A stretch of 64,000 nucleotides of DNA from Paracidobacterium acidisoli (GTDB lineage Bacteria; Acidobacteriota; Terriglobia; Terriglobales; Acidobacteriaceae), in contig NZ_QVQT02000003.1 of assembly GCF_003428625.2 (NCBI RefSeq), forward strand, positions 124,001 through 188,000. Direction: 5' to 3'. The first letter of the stretch is position 1, and the number at the start of each line of letters is the position of its first letter. Below are positions 45,723 through 54,025 of the stretch, piece by piece. The position numbers and the translations under genes are program-made. The notes under the pieces are model-generated. The model ran no database searches. It was not told the DNA's origin and saw only the letters and a program-made list of their open reading frames with translations.

Positions 45723-47060
45723 ATGCCGATCACCACCCCCGTGAAACAGCGCCGCGAAAGCGCACATCCGTCTATGCCGAATGTGCATTCGAGCGTGCGC
45801 GTTTCACAGTCGCCGCATTTCTGGCGCAGGGCGGTCGGCTTTCTGGGGCCAGGATTTCTCATTGCGGTCGGGTACATGGACCCGGGCAATTGGGCGACCG
45901 ACCTTGCGGCAGGCTCGCGCTATGGATACACGCTGCTGTCGGTCATCATGGCGTCGAACCTGATGGCGATCCTGCTGCAGAGCCTGGCGATAAAGCTGGG
46001 CGTAGCCACGGAGCGCGATCTGGCGCAGGCATGCCGCCAACATTACAGCCGCCCGGTATCGATTGCGCTGTGGCTGTTTGCCGAGATCGCGATTGGCGCC
46101 TGCGATCTGGCAGAGGTGATCGGTTCGGCCATCGCGCTGCAACTGTTGTTCGGGCTGCCGCTGCTGGTGGGCGTCATTGTGACCGGGCTGGATGTGCTGG
46201 CGATTCTGCTGCTGGAACATCGAGGCTTCCGCTGGCTGGAAGCACTGGTGATGGTGCTGATCGGCACCATTGCGGCTCTGTTTGCCATCGAAACAGTGCT
46301 GTCGCGGCCGGAATATCTTCCTATTCTGAAAAATCTGTTTGTACCGGCGCGAACAATCGTGGCCGATCCGGCGATGCTCTATATTGCGATCGGCATCCTG
46401 GGTGCTACGGTGATGCCGCACAATCTGTATCTCCACTCATCGATTGTGCAGACGCGCGATTATCCGCGGACACCGGAGGGAAAGCGGGATGCGATCCGGT
46501 TTGCGAATCTCGACTCGGCTCTCGCGCTGACGATCGCGCTGTTTATCAATGCGGCCATTCTGGTGGTGGCCGCAGCGGTATTTCATCGCAGCGGGCATAC
46601 GGAGGTTGCCGAGATCGGCGATGCATATAAGCTGCTGAGTCCACTGCTGGGCTTTACCGGAGCAAGCCTGATGTTTGCGCTGGCGCTGCTGGCCTCCGGG
46701 CAGAACTCGACCATTACCGGCACGCTGGCCGGCCAGGTAGTGATGGAAGGCTTTCTGGAATTTCACATGCCTGGATGGCTGCGCCGTCTGGTGACACGTT
46801 CGCTGGCGATTATTCCGGCAGTGATTGTGACGGCGCTGTATGGCGAAGAAGGAACATCGAAGCTGTTGCTGCTGAGCCAGGTGATTCTGAGCATGCAGCT
46901 CAGTTTTGCCGTGTTCCCGCTGGTCGCATTCACCAGCGACCGCCGACAGATGGGCGAGTTTGTGAATAAAAGCTGGCTGCGGATGCTGGGATATGGAGTC
47001 GCCGTTCTGATTGCTGCGCTGAACGGCTGGCTGCTGATTGAAGTCTTTCGGGGCCATTGA
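45723..47060 (+). CDS. mntH: Nramp-family divalent metal transporter
   Basis: The 445-residue protein has 11 predicted membrane helices. The metal-binding motif of helix 1 is present as [11 protein letters not shown], and helix 6 carries [16 protein letters not shown]. These define a proton-coupled Mn2+/Fe2+ importer. The N-terminal ~30 residues are soluble; the start at 45723 lacks a close ribosome binding site, and an internal ATG (45774) is an alternative. It follows the DtxR/MntR gene on the same strand. Confidence 0.92.
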   Translation: MPITTPVKQRRESAHPSMPNVHSSVRVSQSPHFWRRAVGFLGPGFLIAVGYMDPGNWATDLAAGSRYGYTLLSVIMASNLMAILLQSLAIKLGVATERDLAQACRQHYSRPVSIALWLFAEIAIGACDLAEVIGSAIALQLLFGLPLLVGVIVTGLDVLAILLLEHRGFRWLEALVMVLIGTIAALFAIETVLSRPEYLPILKNLFVPARTIVADPAMLYIAIGILGATVMPHNLYLHSSIVQTRDYPRTPEGKRDAIRFANLDSALALTIALFINAAILVVAAAVFHRSGHTEVAEIGDAYKLLSPLLGFTGASLMFALALLASGQNSTITGTLAGQVVMEGFLEFHMPGWLRRLVTRSLAIIPAVIVTALYGEEGTSKLLLLSQVILSMQLSFAVFPLVAFTSDRRQMGEFVNKSWLRMLGYGVAVLIAALNGWLLIEVFRGH

Positions 47061-47123
47061 GCGCAGAAGTTCCGCCGATCCGGCTGAATGGGACAACCTC
47101 GGATTCTGTTTCCGGAAAGGGTT

Positions 47124-47864
47124 TTACAAGCTCTCGAAATCAGACACTGGAGTATGCGCAACAGAGGCATCGATAGCTTTATTGCCGGGCCGGACAGCAA
47201 GACAGACGCTGATACCAGCAGCGGAGGCTGCGTCGAGCTCGGCGGGCGCATCGGAGAGAAACAGAATCTGCTCCGGACTCGTGTTTAAGGTGGAAGCGAT
47301 GTTCCGGTAGCTTGCGCTTTGTGTCTTGGGGCCGACGGCGGTGTCGAAGTACGCTTCGATCCATGGGGTGAGATCGCCTGCCTGCGTGTGGCGGAAGATC
47401 AGCTTCTGTGCGAGAACGCTGCCGGAAGAATAGATCGCAATGCCGCGCTTTTGCTCGCGCCACCGCTCGAAAGCGAGGGGGACATCGGGAAAGACAATGC
47501 TGTGGAGATCCCCGGCGGCGTAACCCGCTTCCCAGATGCGGCACTGGATGGATTTGAGAGCAGGAGATTTGCGGTCCTGATTCATGAGCCAGAGCAGATA
47601 TGCATGCGCCGTTTCCAGTTGCAGCGATACGGATGACAGGGCACCGGAAACAACCGGGACTGCAGCAAAAGTGGAAAGGTCGCGCACATTTTCTGCCCGC
47701 AGCAGATCGAGATCGTTATGTGTCGCCGGATCATCGACATGCTCACTGAGAAAGCTCAGCAGACGGGCGCGAGCATAAGGGAAGAGTACGTCATAGACGA
47801 AAGAAACAGGGGTGGTCGTTCCTTCAATGTCGAGAAGGACGACCGAGATCGCGGCCTGGTTCAT
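47124..47864 (-). CDS. mtnC: Acireductone synthase (enolase-phosphatase E1)
   Basis: The 246-residue HAD-superfamily enzyme starts with VVLLDIEGTTTPVSFVYDVL, where the first Asp is the phosphoryl acceptor and Glu replaces the usual second Asp, as in MtnC. IYSSGSVLAQKLIF is motif II, and SDAPAELDAASAAGI is motif III/IV. It enolises and dephosphorylates 2,3-diketo-5-methylthiopentyl-1-phosphate to acireductone in methionine salvage. Its start overlaps the mtnD stop by 4 nt (ATGA), so it is coupled to mtnD. Confidence 0.93.
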   Translation of the reverse strand: MNQAAISVVLLDIEGTTTPVSFVYDVLFPYARARLLSFLSEHVDDPATHNDLDLLRAENVRDLSTFAAVPVVSGALSSVSLQLETAHAYLLWLMNQDRKSPALKSIQCRIWEAGYAAGDLHSIVFPDVPLAFERWREQKRGIAIYSSGSVLAQKLIFRHTQAGDLTPWIEAYFDTAVGPKTQSASYRNIASTLNTSPEQILFLSDAPAELDAASAAGISVCLAVRPGNKAIDASVAHTPVSDFESL

Positions 47865-48439
47865 GCGGGAACATCGAAGGCGCCGGACTGGCGCGGTCCG
47901 ATATACGCCGGGCCAAAGCAGACGGGCTCATAGCGGCTGTCCACACCACTTGATGTGTAATACGGCGTCCAGCCCGTCTTGTCCTGGAAGAGGCGGATGG
48001 CGCGGATATTGTGATCGCTGCAAAGGTTGAACCAGTGGTGCGTGTCGCGGGGCACGCAGATAAGATCGCCTTCGGTAACCTCGATAGAAAAAACAGAACG
48101 GCCGTGCGGATGAATGTGAAAGAGGCCGCGGCCCCGCAGGGTGATGCGGACTTCATCTTCGTTGTGCCAGTGCTCGCGGTTAAACCTCGCAAGCATGGCG
48201 GCAAGGCCCTCCGTCTCCGGAGTGATGTCGATGATGTCGGCGGTGGTATAGCCGCCCTTCTCTTTCAGCGCATGGATTTCCGGAGCATAAGCGGCGAGAA
48301 GGTCATCAGCAGGAGCATCGGCGGAGATACGGCCGGTCTGCCAGTGCTGGTATTCGATGCCGACTTCGGCGAGATACGCACGGATCTTGCTTTCTTCGCG
48401 GAGAACGATTTTTTCATCGGGAATTTCGACGACGGCCAT
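47861..48439 (-). CDS. mtnD: Acireductone dioxygenase
   Basis: This 192-residue cupin enzyme carries the metal ligands in order: HWHNEDEVR (two His and one Glu) and THHWFNLCSD (last His). It cleaves acireductone with O2. The Fe2+ form yields the methionine precursor 2-keto-4-methylthiobutyrate plus formate; the Ni2+ form gives an off-pathway product with CO. Length and N-terminus are normal. It lies 20 nt after mtnB and overlaps mtnC, so the order is mtnB-mtnD-mtnC on the minus strand. Confidence 0.93.
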   Translation of the reverse strand: MAVVEIPDEKIVLREESKIRAYLAEVGIEYQHWQTGRISADAPADDLLAAYAPEIHALKEKGGYTTADIIDITPETEGLAAMLARFNREHWHNEDEVRITLRGRGLFHIHPHGRSVFSIEVTEGDLICVPRDTHHWFNLCSDHNIRAIRLFQDKTGWTPYYTSSGVDSRYEPVCFGPAYIGPRQSGAFDVPA

Positions 48440-48459
48440 GACGGGTCCTCCTGCAGTAG

Positions 48460-49098
48460 CTACTGTGCCTGCGCAAAGCGGCCGCGCAGCATGTCGGTGG
48501 TGCCAGCGACTTCCAGCAGAAATTCGATGATTTCGACGTGGCGCTGTGCTTCGGCGACGTCGGCTCCCCAGGTGTAGAGGCCGTGTCCCCGCAGGAGCAC
48601 ACCATGTATATCAGGATACTCGCGAAGAAGCGTTTCGAGCTCTGCCGATAACTGAGTATAGTTCTGCGAATTTTCGAGGACCGGCAGCCATTCGGAATGT
48701 TCGTGCGTGGTGACGCCGGAGAGTCCTTTGAGCATTTCGTAGCCGGCAATCGTGATGCCTTTGGCGCCTGCGTAGAAGCCGGAGAGGACCGTTGCCCAGG
48801 GAGAATGCACGTGCTGAACGGATCCGGCGCTGCGCTGGCGCACGATGACGGCGTGGAGAGCGGCCTCGGCAGATGGTCGTCCCTCGCCCTGCAGAACGCG
48901 GCACTGTTCATCGATATGCACGAAGCTCTGCGGGGTAAGATTGCCTTTGTTCTGACCGCTGGAGGTGATGAGCAGACGGAGTGGGTCGGAAGCAAGCGTG
49001 GCGCTGAGATTGCCGGAGGTGCCCTGCAGCCATCCCCGGCCGGCAAGCGCCGCTCCTGCCTGTGTAAGTTGTCTGACCGCTTCGGCTGCTTCCAGCAT
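48460..49098 (-). CDS. mtnB: Methylthioribulose-1-phosphate dehydratase
   Basis: The 212-residue class II aldolase-fold protein shows LQGTSGNLSA near the N-terminus, a zinc site in VQHVHSPWATVLSGF and RGHGLYTWGADVAEAQRHVE. It dehydrates 5-methylthioribulose-1-phosphate in methionine salvage. It is the first gene of the mtnBDC run. A strong hairpin lies 34 nt upstream (49132-49152). No mtnN/mtnP or mtnA is present in the window, so the early steps are encoded elsewhere. Confidence 0.92.
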   Translation of the reverse strand: MLEAAEAVRQLTQAGAALAGRGWLQGTSGNLSATLASDPLRLLITSSGQNKGNLTPQSFVHIDEQCRVLQGEGRPSAEAALHAVIVRQRSAGSVQHVHSPWATVLSGFYAGAKGITIAGYEMLKGLSGVTTHEHSEWLPVLENSQNYTQLSAELETLLREYPDIHGVLLRGHGLYTWGADVAEAQRHVEIIEFLLEVAGTTDMLRGRFAQAQ

Positions 49099-49131
49099 GC
49101 GTTGTGTGCTCCCCGTTGTTCTCCGATTTTA

Positions 49132-49152
49132 CTGAAGCCCGTGCGGCTTCAG
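49132..49152. promoter_or_regulatory. Perfect hairpin in the mtnB leader
   Basis: CTGAAGCC and GGCTTCAG form an 8-bp stem with a 5-nt loop, in the gap between mtnB (minus) and the divergent permease (plus). On the minus strand it is followed by TAAAATC. It may be an operator or a leader RNA stem; I do not recognise a riboswitch. Confidence 0.45.
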
Positions 49153-49319
49153 AACAGAGATGAGTGTCTGGTTTTACCTGCAAAAGTCGAAGCAGGGCGA
49201 TACAGGCGGTCCTTTCTCGTGTTGGCCGATTTCAAAAGAGGTGAAGGCGTCGAATTCGGGGTGTCGAGAGGAGACGGAGAAGATATAGTGAGTGCATTCT
49301 TGGCACATAGAAGGAGAGC

Positions 49320-50882
49320 ATGAGCCACTATCGCTGGTTTCGCGCAGGCGACCTGAATGCGTTTTTTGCGCTGATGTTCGATAACGTGGCAAATCTGGTG
49401 ATTCTGGCCAGCATTCTGATCGGTGCGTTCCAGTTTCCGCGTGAGATCGTGCTGTACAGGATGGTTCCGGGCACGGCGGTGGGAGTGCTCATTGGCGATC
49501 TGATCTATGCATGGATGGCTGGACGGCTGGCGCGCAGGACGGGCCGCGACGATGTGACGGCCATGCCGTTGGGGCTGAATGCGCCGAGCATCTTCGGCAT
49601 GTCATTTGCGGTGATCGGACCGGCCTATCTGCTGACGCACGATGCGATGCTGGCCTGGAAGATCGGTATGGCCGTTACAGTGCTGGCGGGAGTCTTTAAA
49701 ATTGCGTTGTCATTTGCCGGAAACCGCGTGCGATCGATTGTGCCGAGGGCCGCGCTGCTTGGGTCGATTGGCGGGGCCGGGCTGGCGCTGATCGGGGTGC
49801 TGCCCCTGCTGAAGGTCTTTGCCGATCCGGTTCCGGGCATGCTGGCGCTGAGCATTCTGCTGGTAACGCTGGTGGCCCGGATGCGCCTGCCGTGGAGGCT
49901 GCCAGGCGCGCTGATCTCGGCGCTTGCGGGGATCGCAGCGTTTTACCTGTTGCGGGAGATTCACCTGGGAAGTCCTCTCCTGACGGGAGCGGGACCGGTT
50001 TCCATGGCATTGCATCCGGCATTTCCCTGGCCGTCGTTTGCATTCCTGGGCGGTCTCTCGAAGGCATGGGCATTCCTGCCGATTGCGCTGCCGTTCTCGC
50101 TGTCGACGGTGGTGGGCGGCATCGACAACACAGAAAGCGCGGCGGTTGCCGGAGATGAATATGACACGCGAGCCATTCTGCTGACGGAGGGATTCTGCAC
50201 CCTGGCCGCGGGGTTGTGCGGTGGCGTGGTGGAGAGCACGCCATATATTGGCCATCCGGCATATAAGTCGATGGGGGCGGGCGCGGGATACGCCATCCTG
50301 ACCGGTCTGTTTATTGGACTCGGCGGGATGCTGGGCTTTCTGCCGTTCTTTGTCGGCGCAATTCCGGCTTCTGCGATTGCGCCGGTGCTGGTGTACATCG
50401 GGCTGGAGGTGATTGCGCAGGCGTTCCTGGCGAGCCCAAAGCGGCATGGCGTAGCTGTGGCGATTTCGCTGCTGCCCTCGCTGGCATTTCTGGTCGTGCT
50501 GCAGGTGAATGCGGTGATTTCGGCTGTCGGTGCGCAGATAAGTCAGATTACCGGTGAGACCGGCGAGTCACTGCACGCATTGATTCTGCTGAGCAACGGA
50601 TTCATCATTACAGCGATTCTGTGGGGAGCGGCAACGGCCGAACTGATCGACCGGCGCTTCCGGCACAGCGCGTTTTATCTTGTGACAGGAGCGCTGTTCT
50701 GTCTTTTCGGCGTGATTCATTCTCCCACGGCACAGGGGACCTTTGTATTGCCATGGCAGGCGGGATCGACGCTGCCGTGGCATTTTGCTGCTGCCTATCT
50801 GCTTGCAGCCGTTGCCGCCGGCGGAGCGTGCCTTTTGAAACGGGAGACAGACGCTCCGGAAGTATTCGAGGAGGGAATCTGA
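49320..50882 (+). CDS. NCS2/AzgA-like purine-type permease
   Basis: The 520-residue protein has about 12-14 hydrophobic helices. The N-terminus (RAGDLNAFFALMFDNVANLV) and the central GGIDNTESAAVAGDEYDTRA and VESTPYIGHPAYKSMGAGAG segments resemble the AzgA branch of the nucleobase-ascorbate transporters. AAGGAG precedes the ATG. It is divergent from mtnBDC; methionine salvage starts from methylthioadenosine, which releases adenine, so an adenine or hypoxanthine transport role is attractive. The TIR-Sel1 gene starts 16 nt after its stop. Confidence 0.85.
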   Translation: MSHYRWFRAGDLNAFFALMFDNVANLVILASILIGAFQFPREIVLYRMVPGTAVGVLIGDLIYAWMAGRLARRTGRDDVTAMPLGLNAPSIFGMSFAVIGPAYLLTHDAMLAWKIGMAVTVLAGVFKIALSFAGNRVRSIVPRAALLGSIGGAGLALIGVLPLLKVFADPVPGMLALSILLVTLVARMRLPWRLPGALISALAGIAAFYLLREIHLGSPLLTGAGPVSMALHPAFPWPSFAFLGGLSKAWAFLPIALPFSLSTVVGGIDNTESAAVAGDEYDTRAILLTEGFCTLAAGLCGGVVESTPYIGHPAYKSMGAGAGYAILTGLFIGLGGMLGFLPFFVGAIPASAIAPVLVYIGLEVIAQAFLASPKRHGVAVAISLLPSLAFLVVLQVNAVISAVGAQISQITGETGESLHALILLSNGFIITAILWGAATAELIDRRFRHSAFYLVTGALFCLFGVIHSPTAQGTFVLPWQAGSTLPWHFAAAYLLAAVAAGGACLLKRETDAPEVFEEGI

Positions 50883-50898
50883 ACCGCCGCAAAGATAC

Positions 50899-51990
50899 AT
50901 GGAAGAACCGATCAGGAGCGCTGCAATCACGCCGATGAATCATGTTTTTATCAGCTATTCGAATGCCGACCGCGCGGCGGTCGATACCATCTGCTCGTTT
51001 CTGGAGAGCGTGGGAGTTCCGTGCTGGATTGCTCATCGGGATGAGCCTGCAGCGGAGTTCTATCAGACCCCGATTGTTGAGGCAATTCAGAGCGCGGTGG
51101 CCTGTGTTTTCGTTCTGACGCGCAATTCTAACCGGTCGCGCGATGTTGCCAATGAAGTGCATCTTGCTTTCCGAAGCAAGCGCATTTTGGTGCCGTTTCG
51201 ACTGGAAAAATTTCAGCTTGGCGGCGACCTGCTTTACTACCTCGATCGGGTGCAAACAATCGATGCAACGGCGGGACTTAATGAAGTAGCGCTGAGGCAG
51301 CTCGGCGACGTTCTGAAAAGGCTTATCGGAGAGGCGTCTGTACAGAAGCAGGAAGGGGACCAGGACTGGCGGGCGTGTGAGGCGGCGGCCATGCGTGGAG
51401 ATGCTGAAGCACGATACCGGCTTGCTGTTCACTACTCGGATGAGCAGAGCGAGACACTCCGCCCTGCTGAGGCTGTCAGGTGGTTTCGGGCAGCGGCCGA
51501 GCAGGGGCATGCGGAAAGCGCGTGGAAGCTCGCGCTCGCTTACCGCAGTGGAAATGGCGTGGTGCGCAGCGAGCCTGAAGCCGCTCGCTGGATACAGACT
51601 GCGGCAAAGCTGGGTTACGCCCCGGCCGAGTTCGCCTGGGGGCAGATGTTGCTGCAGGAACGCGGTGAGTCTGCGAATGCACGCGAAGCTGCAGTTTGGT
51701 TTGATCGTGCGGCGGCACAGGGAATTACGGATGCCAGGTATAACCTGGCGTTGCTCTATCTGAATGGAAGGGGCGTCGAACGGAATTACCCGCGTGCTCT
51801 GGAGGCTATGCGTGAGTGCGCCGGTGCGGGCCATGCCGGGGCTGAGTATTATCTGGCGTGGATGCTGATGCATGGATACGGCGCGCCGGCCGATCACAGC
51901 GAAGCCCTGCTGTGGGCCGAGCGGGCTGCTGGTCAGGGACACGAAATGGCACGGCGTCTGGTACGAGAGCTTGGCTCAGAAGCCCTTTGA
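50899..51990 (+). CDS. TIR domain protein with Sel1-like repeats
   Basis: In this 363-residue protein, residues about 13-145 form a TIR domain: NHVFISYSNADRAAVDTICS is the opening strand-loop, PCWIAHRDE the second and VFVLTRNSNRSRDVANEVHL the fourth, whose Glu (about residue 86) sits where TIR NAD-cleaving enzymes keep their catalytic Glu. Residues about 165-355 hold five Sel1-like helical repeats (for example AEAVRWFRAAAEQGHAESAW), a protein-binding scaffold. No signal peptide or membrane helix is seen. Bacterial TIR-Sel1 proteins may signal, or deplete NAD in phage defence. It follows the permease by 16 nt; its own ribosome binding site is weak. Confidence 0.85.
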   Translation: MEEPIRSAAITPMNHVFISYSNADRAAVDTICSFLESVGVPCWIAHRDEPAAEFYQTPIVEAIQSAVACVFVLTRNSNRSRDVANEVHLAFRSKRILVPFRLEKFQLGGDLLYYLDRVQTIDATAGLNEVALRQLGDVLKRLIGEASVQKQEGDQDWRACEAAAMRGDAEARYRLAVHYSDEQSETLRPAEAVRWFRAAAEQGHAESAWKLALAYRSGNGVVRSEPEAARWIQTAAKLGYAPAEFAWGQMLLQERGESANAREAAVWFDRAAAQGITDARYNLALLYLNGRGVERNYPRALEAMRECAGAGHAGAEYYLAWMLMHGYGAPADHSEALLWAERAAGQGHEMARRLVRELGSEAL

Positions 51991-52071
51991 AGAAGAAGCA
52001 ATATTTGTGCTTCTTCTTTGGTTTCCCGTTTGCTACACTCTCGAATCATTCGCTCCCCCGGAGAGAACGAA

Positions 52072-52635
52072 ATGGCTTCAATCTGCACGAATCCAGAGTG
52101 CGACTACACGAAACGCCACGGGGTAATTCAAAATGCTGCGCTTGAATTCTGCCCGAACTGCGGACGCCGTCTGCAAAAAGTTGCCGATGTTGCAGCGATA
52201 ACTCCGGTGTCGCGTGGCCGTCGCTTCGGAGCCTATTTCATCGATTTTTGCATCGCGTTTCTCCTGGTTCTGGTCGGGACAATCCCGATTGTGGGGCTGA
52301 TTATCACGCCGATTATTGCCCTGTACTGGCTCTTACGGGACATTAATGGCGCGAGCCCGGGCAAGTCGCTTCTTGGCTTGGCGATCGTCAGCCGCGGCGG
52401 TGGCCGATCGACGACGATGCAGCGGATTCTGCGTAATCTCCCGTTTGCCATAATGGTATTGCCACTGCTGATTCCGTACATTGGCCTGACGGATTATCCC
52501 ATTCAGCTTTTCGTCATCCTGGTTGAAGCGCTGATGGTGATTCTGACTCGCGAAAGAATCGGAGACAAGCTGGCCGGCACCATGGTCGTATCGCATGATG
52601 TAGCTCAGGCACAATACGCTCCTGTGTCGGCCTGA
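52072..52635 (+). CDS. Zinc-ribbon RDD-family membrane protein
   Basis: The ATG at 52072 follows GGAGAG by 7 nt and gives 187 residues. The N-terminus has four Cys in pairs (SICTNPECDY and EFCPNCGRRL), a zinc ribbon. Next comes an RDD domain: GRRFGAYFIDFCIAFLLVLV, helix 2, NGASPGKSLLGLAIV and a last helix pair (LFVILVEALMVILTRERIGD). RDD proteins are small membrane proteins, several linked to transport or export. TACACT about 38 nt upstream may be the -10 box. It lies 81 nt after TIR-Sel1 and converges with the M48 gene. Confidence 0.8.
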   Translation: MASICTNPECDYTKRHGVIQNAALEFCPNCGRRLQKVADVAAITPVSRGRRFGAYFIDFCIAFLLVLVGTIPIVGLIITPIIALYWLLRDINGASPGKSLLGLAIVSRGGGRSTTMQRILRNLPFAIMVLPLLIPYIGLTDYPIQLFVILVEALMVILTRERIGDKLAGTMVVSHDVAQAQYAPVSA

Positions 52636-52674
52636 AGCGTTGCAGTGGCATGGGAGCGTTCTACCAGACGGAGT

Positions 52675-53760
52675 TCAGCTGCTGAGCGTGGCGGGGCCGC
52701 TCAGCGGGTTGCCGCAATAACCGCAGAATTTCGGCAGGGGATGTGGAAGGGGACTTCCGCATCGGGGGCAACTGTCCTCGAGCGGACTCACGTCCAGTCT
52801 GGTCTGGCAGTTACTGCAGAACTGACTGCCCGGAATCACCTTTGCTCCACAATTGGGGCAGCGGCGATCCGGAAGCGCCTGATCCAGGCGGGGATAAATT
52901 CCCGTGAGGATTGTTCGGTACATATCGGACTCGCCCCACATGAGAATTTTTCTGACTCTCTGAATCGGCAGTGGATGGGAGAGATAGATTTCGCTCTGCA
53001 GCATGTTGATGATCTTGAGCACGGCCGCAACAGAATCATTGTCCAGCTCGTCGTACTCTTCGCCCTGCTCGCGCAGGGCTTCAAAATCGATATCGCCGAG
53101 CGAAACCGGCCATCCGCCCAGCTTGGCAAGAAGGCTGGCGACGATTTTGGGATCCTGCACGACAAGAAGCGCAGCGCGATCGCAGCTAAGCTCTGCCATG
53201 CGGCTCCAGTGCTGAAGGTGAGCCATGATCGGAAAGAGTGCCGCTTCTCCCGCAATTGGAATCAGTTTGGCAACCCCTGCGACGCCGAACTGAGCGATCA
53301 TGCTGGCGATGGTTTTGTTGACCATGTGACCACACTTTACGTGGCCCAGCTCGTGGCCCAAAACGCCCATAATTTCGGGCATAGTCATGGTTTCAATCAG
53401 GTCGCGCGTCACCACTACTGAGTGATGATTCATCCCCATGGAGTAGGCGTTCACGCCGCTTTCAGGGCTGATGAAGAGTTCGGGTAGTTCCGGAATAGAC
53501 AGGATCTCCGCGGCCTTGACGTAGATACGGTACAGGCTGACCGCCTGAGACGGTCCCACCCGGATGGACTGGCAGAGATGATGGAGCCGGGTCGCCTTCT
53601 CTGTGACGCCGCCCGCGATGAACTTCACGATTGCGGGGAAGACCGGTACATTCTGTAATGTTGCTGTCGCCGCCAGATCGTCGGCATGCTGAAAGGCGTC
53701 GGGGCTAAGCTGCGGAAAGCTCTTCAGATCGGACAGCGAAAGCTGAGGTTGCGTGCTCAT
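52675..53760 (-). CDS. M48-family metallopeptidase with C-terminal zinc ribbons
   Basis: With ATG 53760 (AGAGGGAAA upstream) the product has 361 residues. The zinc-protease motif HELGHVKCGH lies near residue 140, and SRMAELSCDRAALLVVQDP downstream supplies the third ligand (Glu). Unlike HtpX there are only weak hydrophobic stretches (around AQFGVAGVAKLIPIAGEAAL). The last ~60 residues hold two zinc ribbons (RRCPNCGAKV...FCSNCQTR and DSCPRCGSPL...FCGYCGNPL). Convergent with the zinc-ribbon RDD gene (40 nt apart). It could cleave membrane or signalling proteins. Confidence 0.82.
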   Translation of the reverse strand: MSTQPQLSLSDLKSFPQLSPDAFQHADDLAATATLQNVPVFPAIVKFIAGGVTEKATRLHHLCQSIRVGPSQAVSLYRIYVKAAEILSIPELPELFISPESGVNAYSMGMNHHSVVVTRDLIETMTMPEIMGVLGHELGHVKCGHMVNKTIASMIAQFGVAGVAKLIPIAGEAALFPIMAHLQHWSRMAELSCDRAALLVVQDPKIVASLLAKLGGWPVSLGDIDFEALREQGEEYDELDNDSVAAVLKIINMLQSEIYLSHPLPIQRVRKILMWGESDMYRTILTGIYPRLDQALPDRRCPNCGAKVIPGSQFCSNCQTRLDVSPLEDSCPRCGSPLPHPLPKFCGYCGNPLSGPATLSS

Positions 53761-54025
53761 TTTCCCTCTTACCCGCGAAGATGGTTTACCTGTGTGGGCC
53801 GGTTGTGCGCGGCAGGCCGCGAAGGGGGAGGGCAGCCTGTGTGATTCCTGAATGACAGGTCTCATGCACAGGCTCCTCATATTAGCGCATTACGGTTACA
53901 CGTCAGCAGAAAATTGAAGGGCAAAGTGTTTTAAGAAAATCTGCAGATTGATTTGAGGGCTGCAATAGTCTTTTCCTGTTTCTTCGGTTTGATAAGCTGG
54001 TGGCTCGATCCGGGAGGTGCGATCA

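Noticed and set aside
50608-51942. Minus-strand 444-codon frame opposite the permease end and TIR-Sel1 gene
   Set aside because: No conserved motif, crosses a real gene boundary, and composition is that of an antisense shadow.
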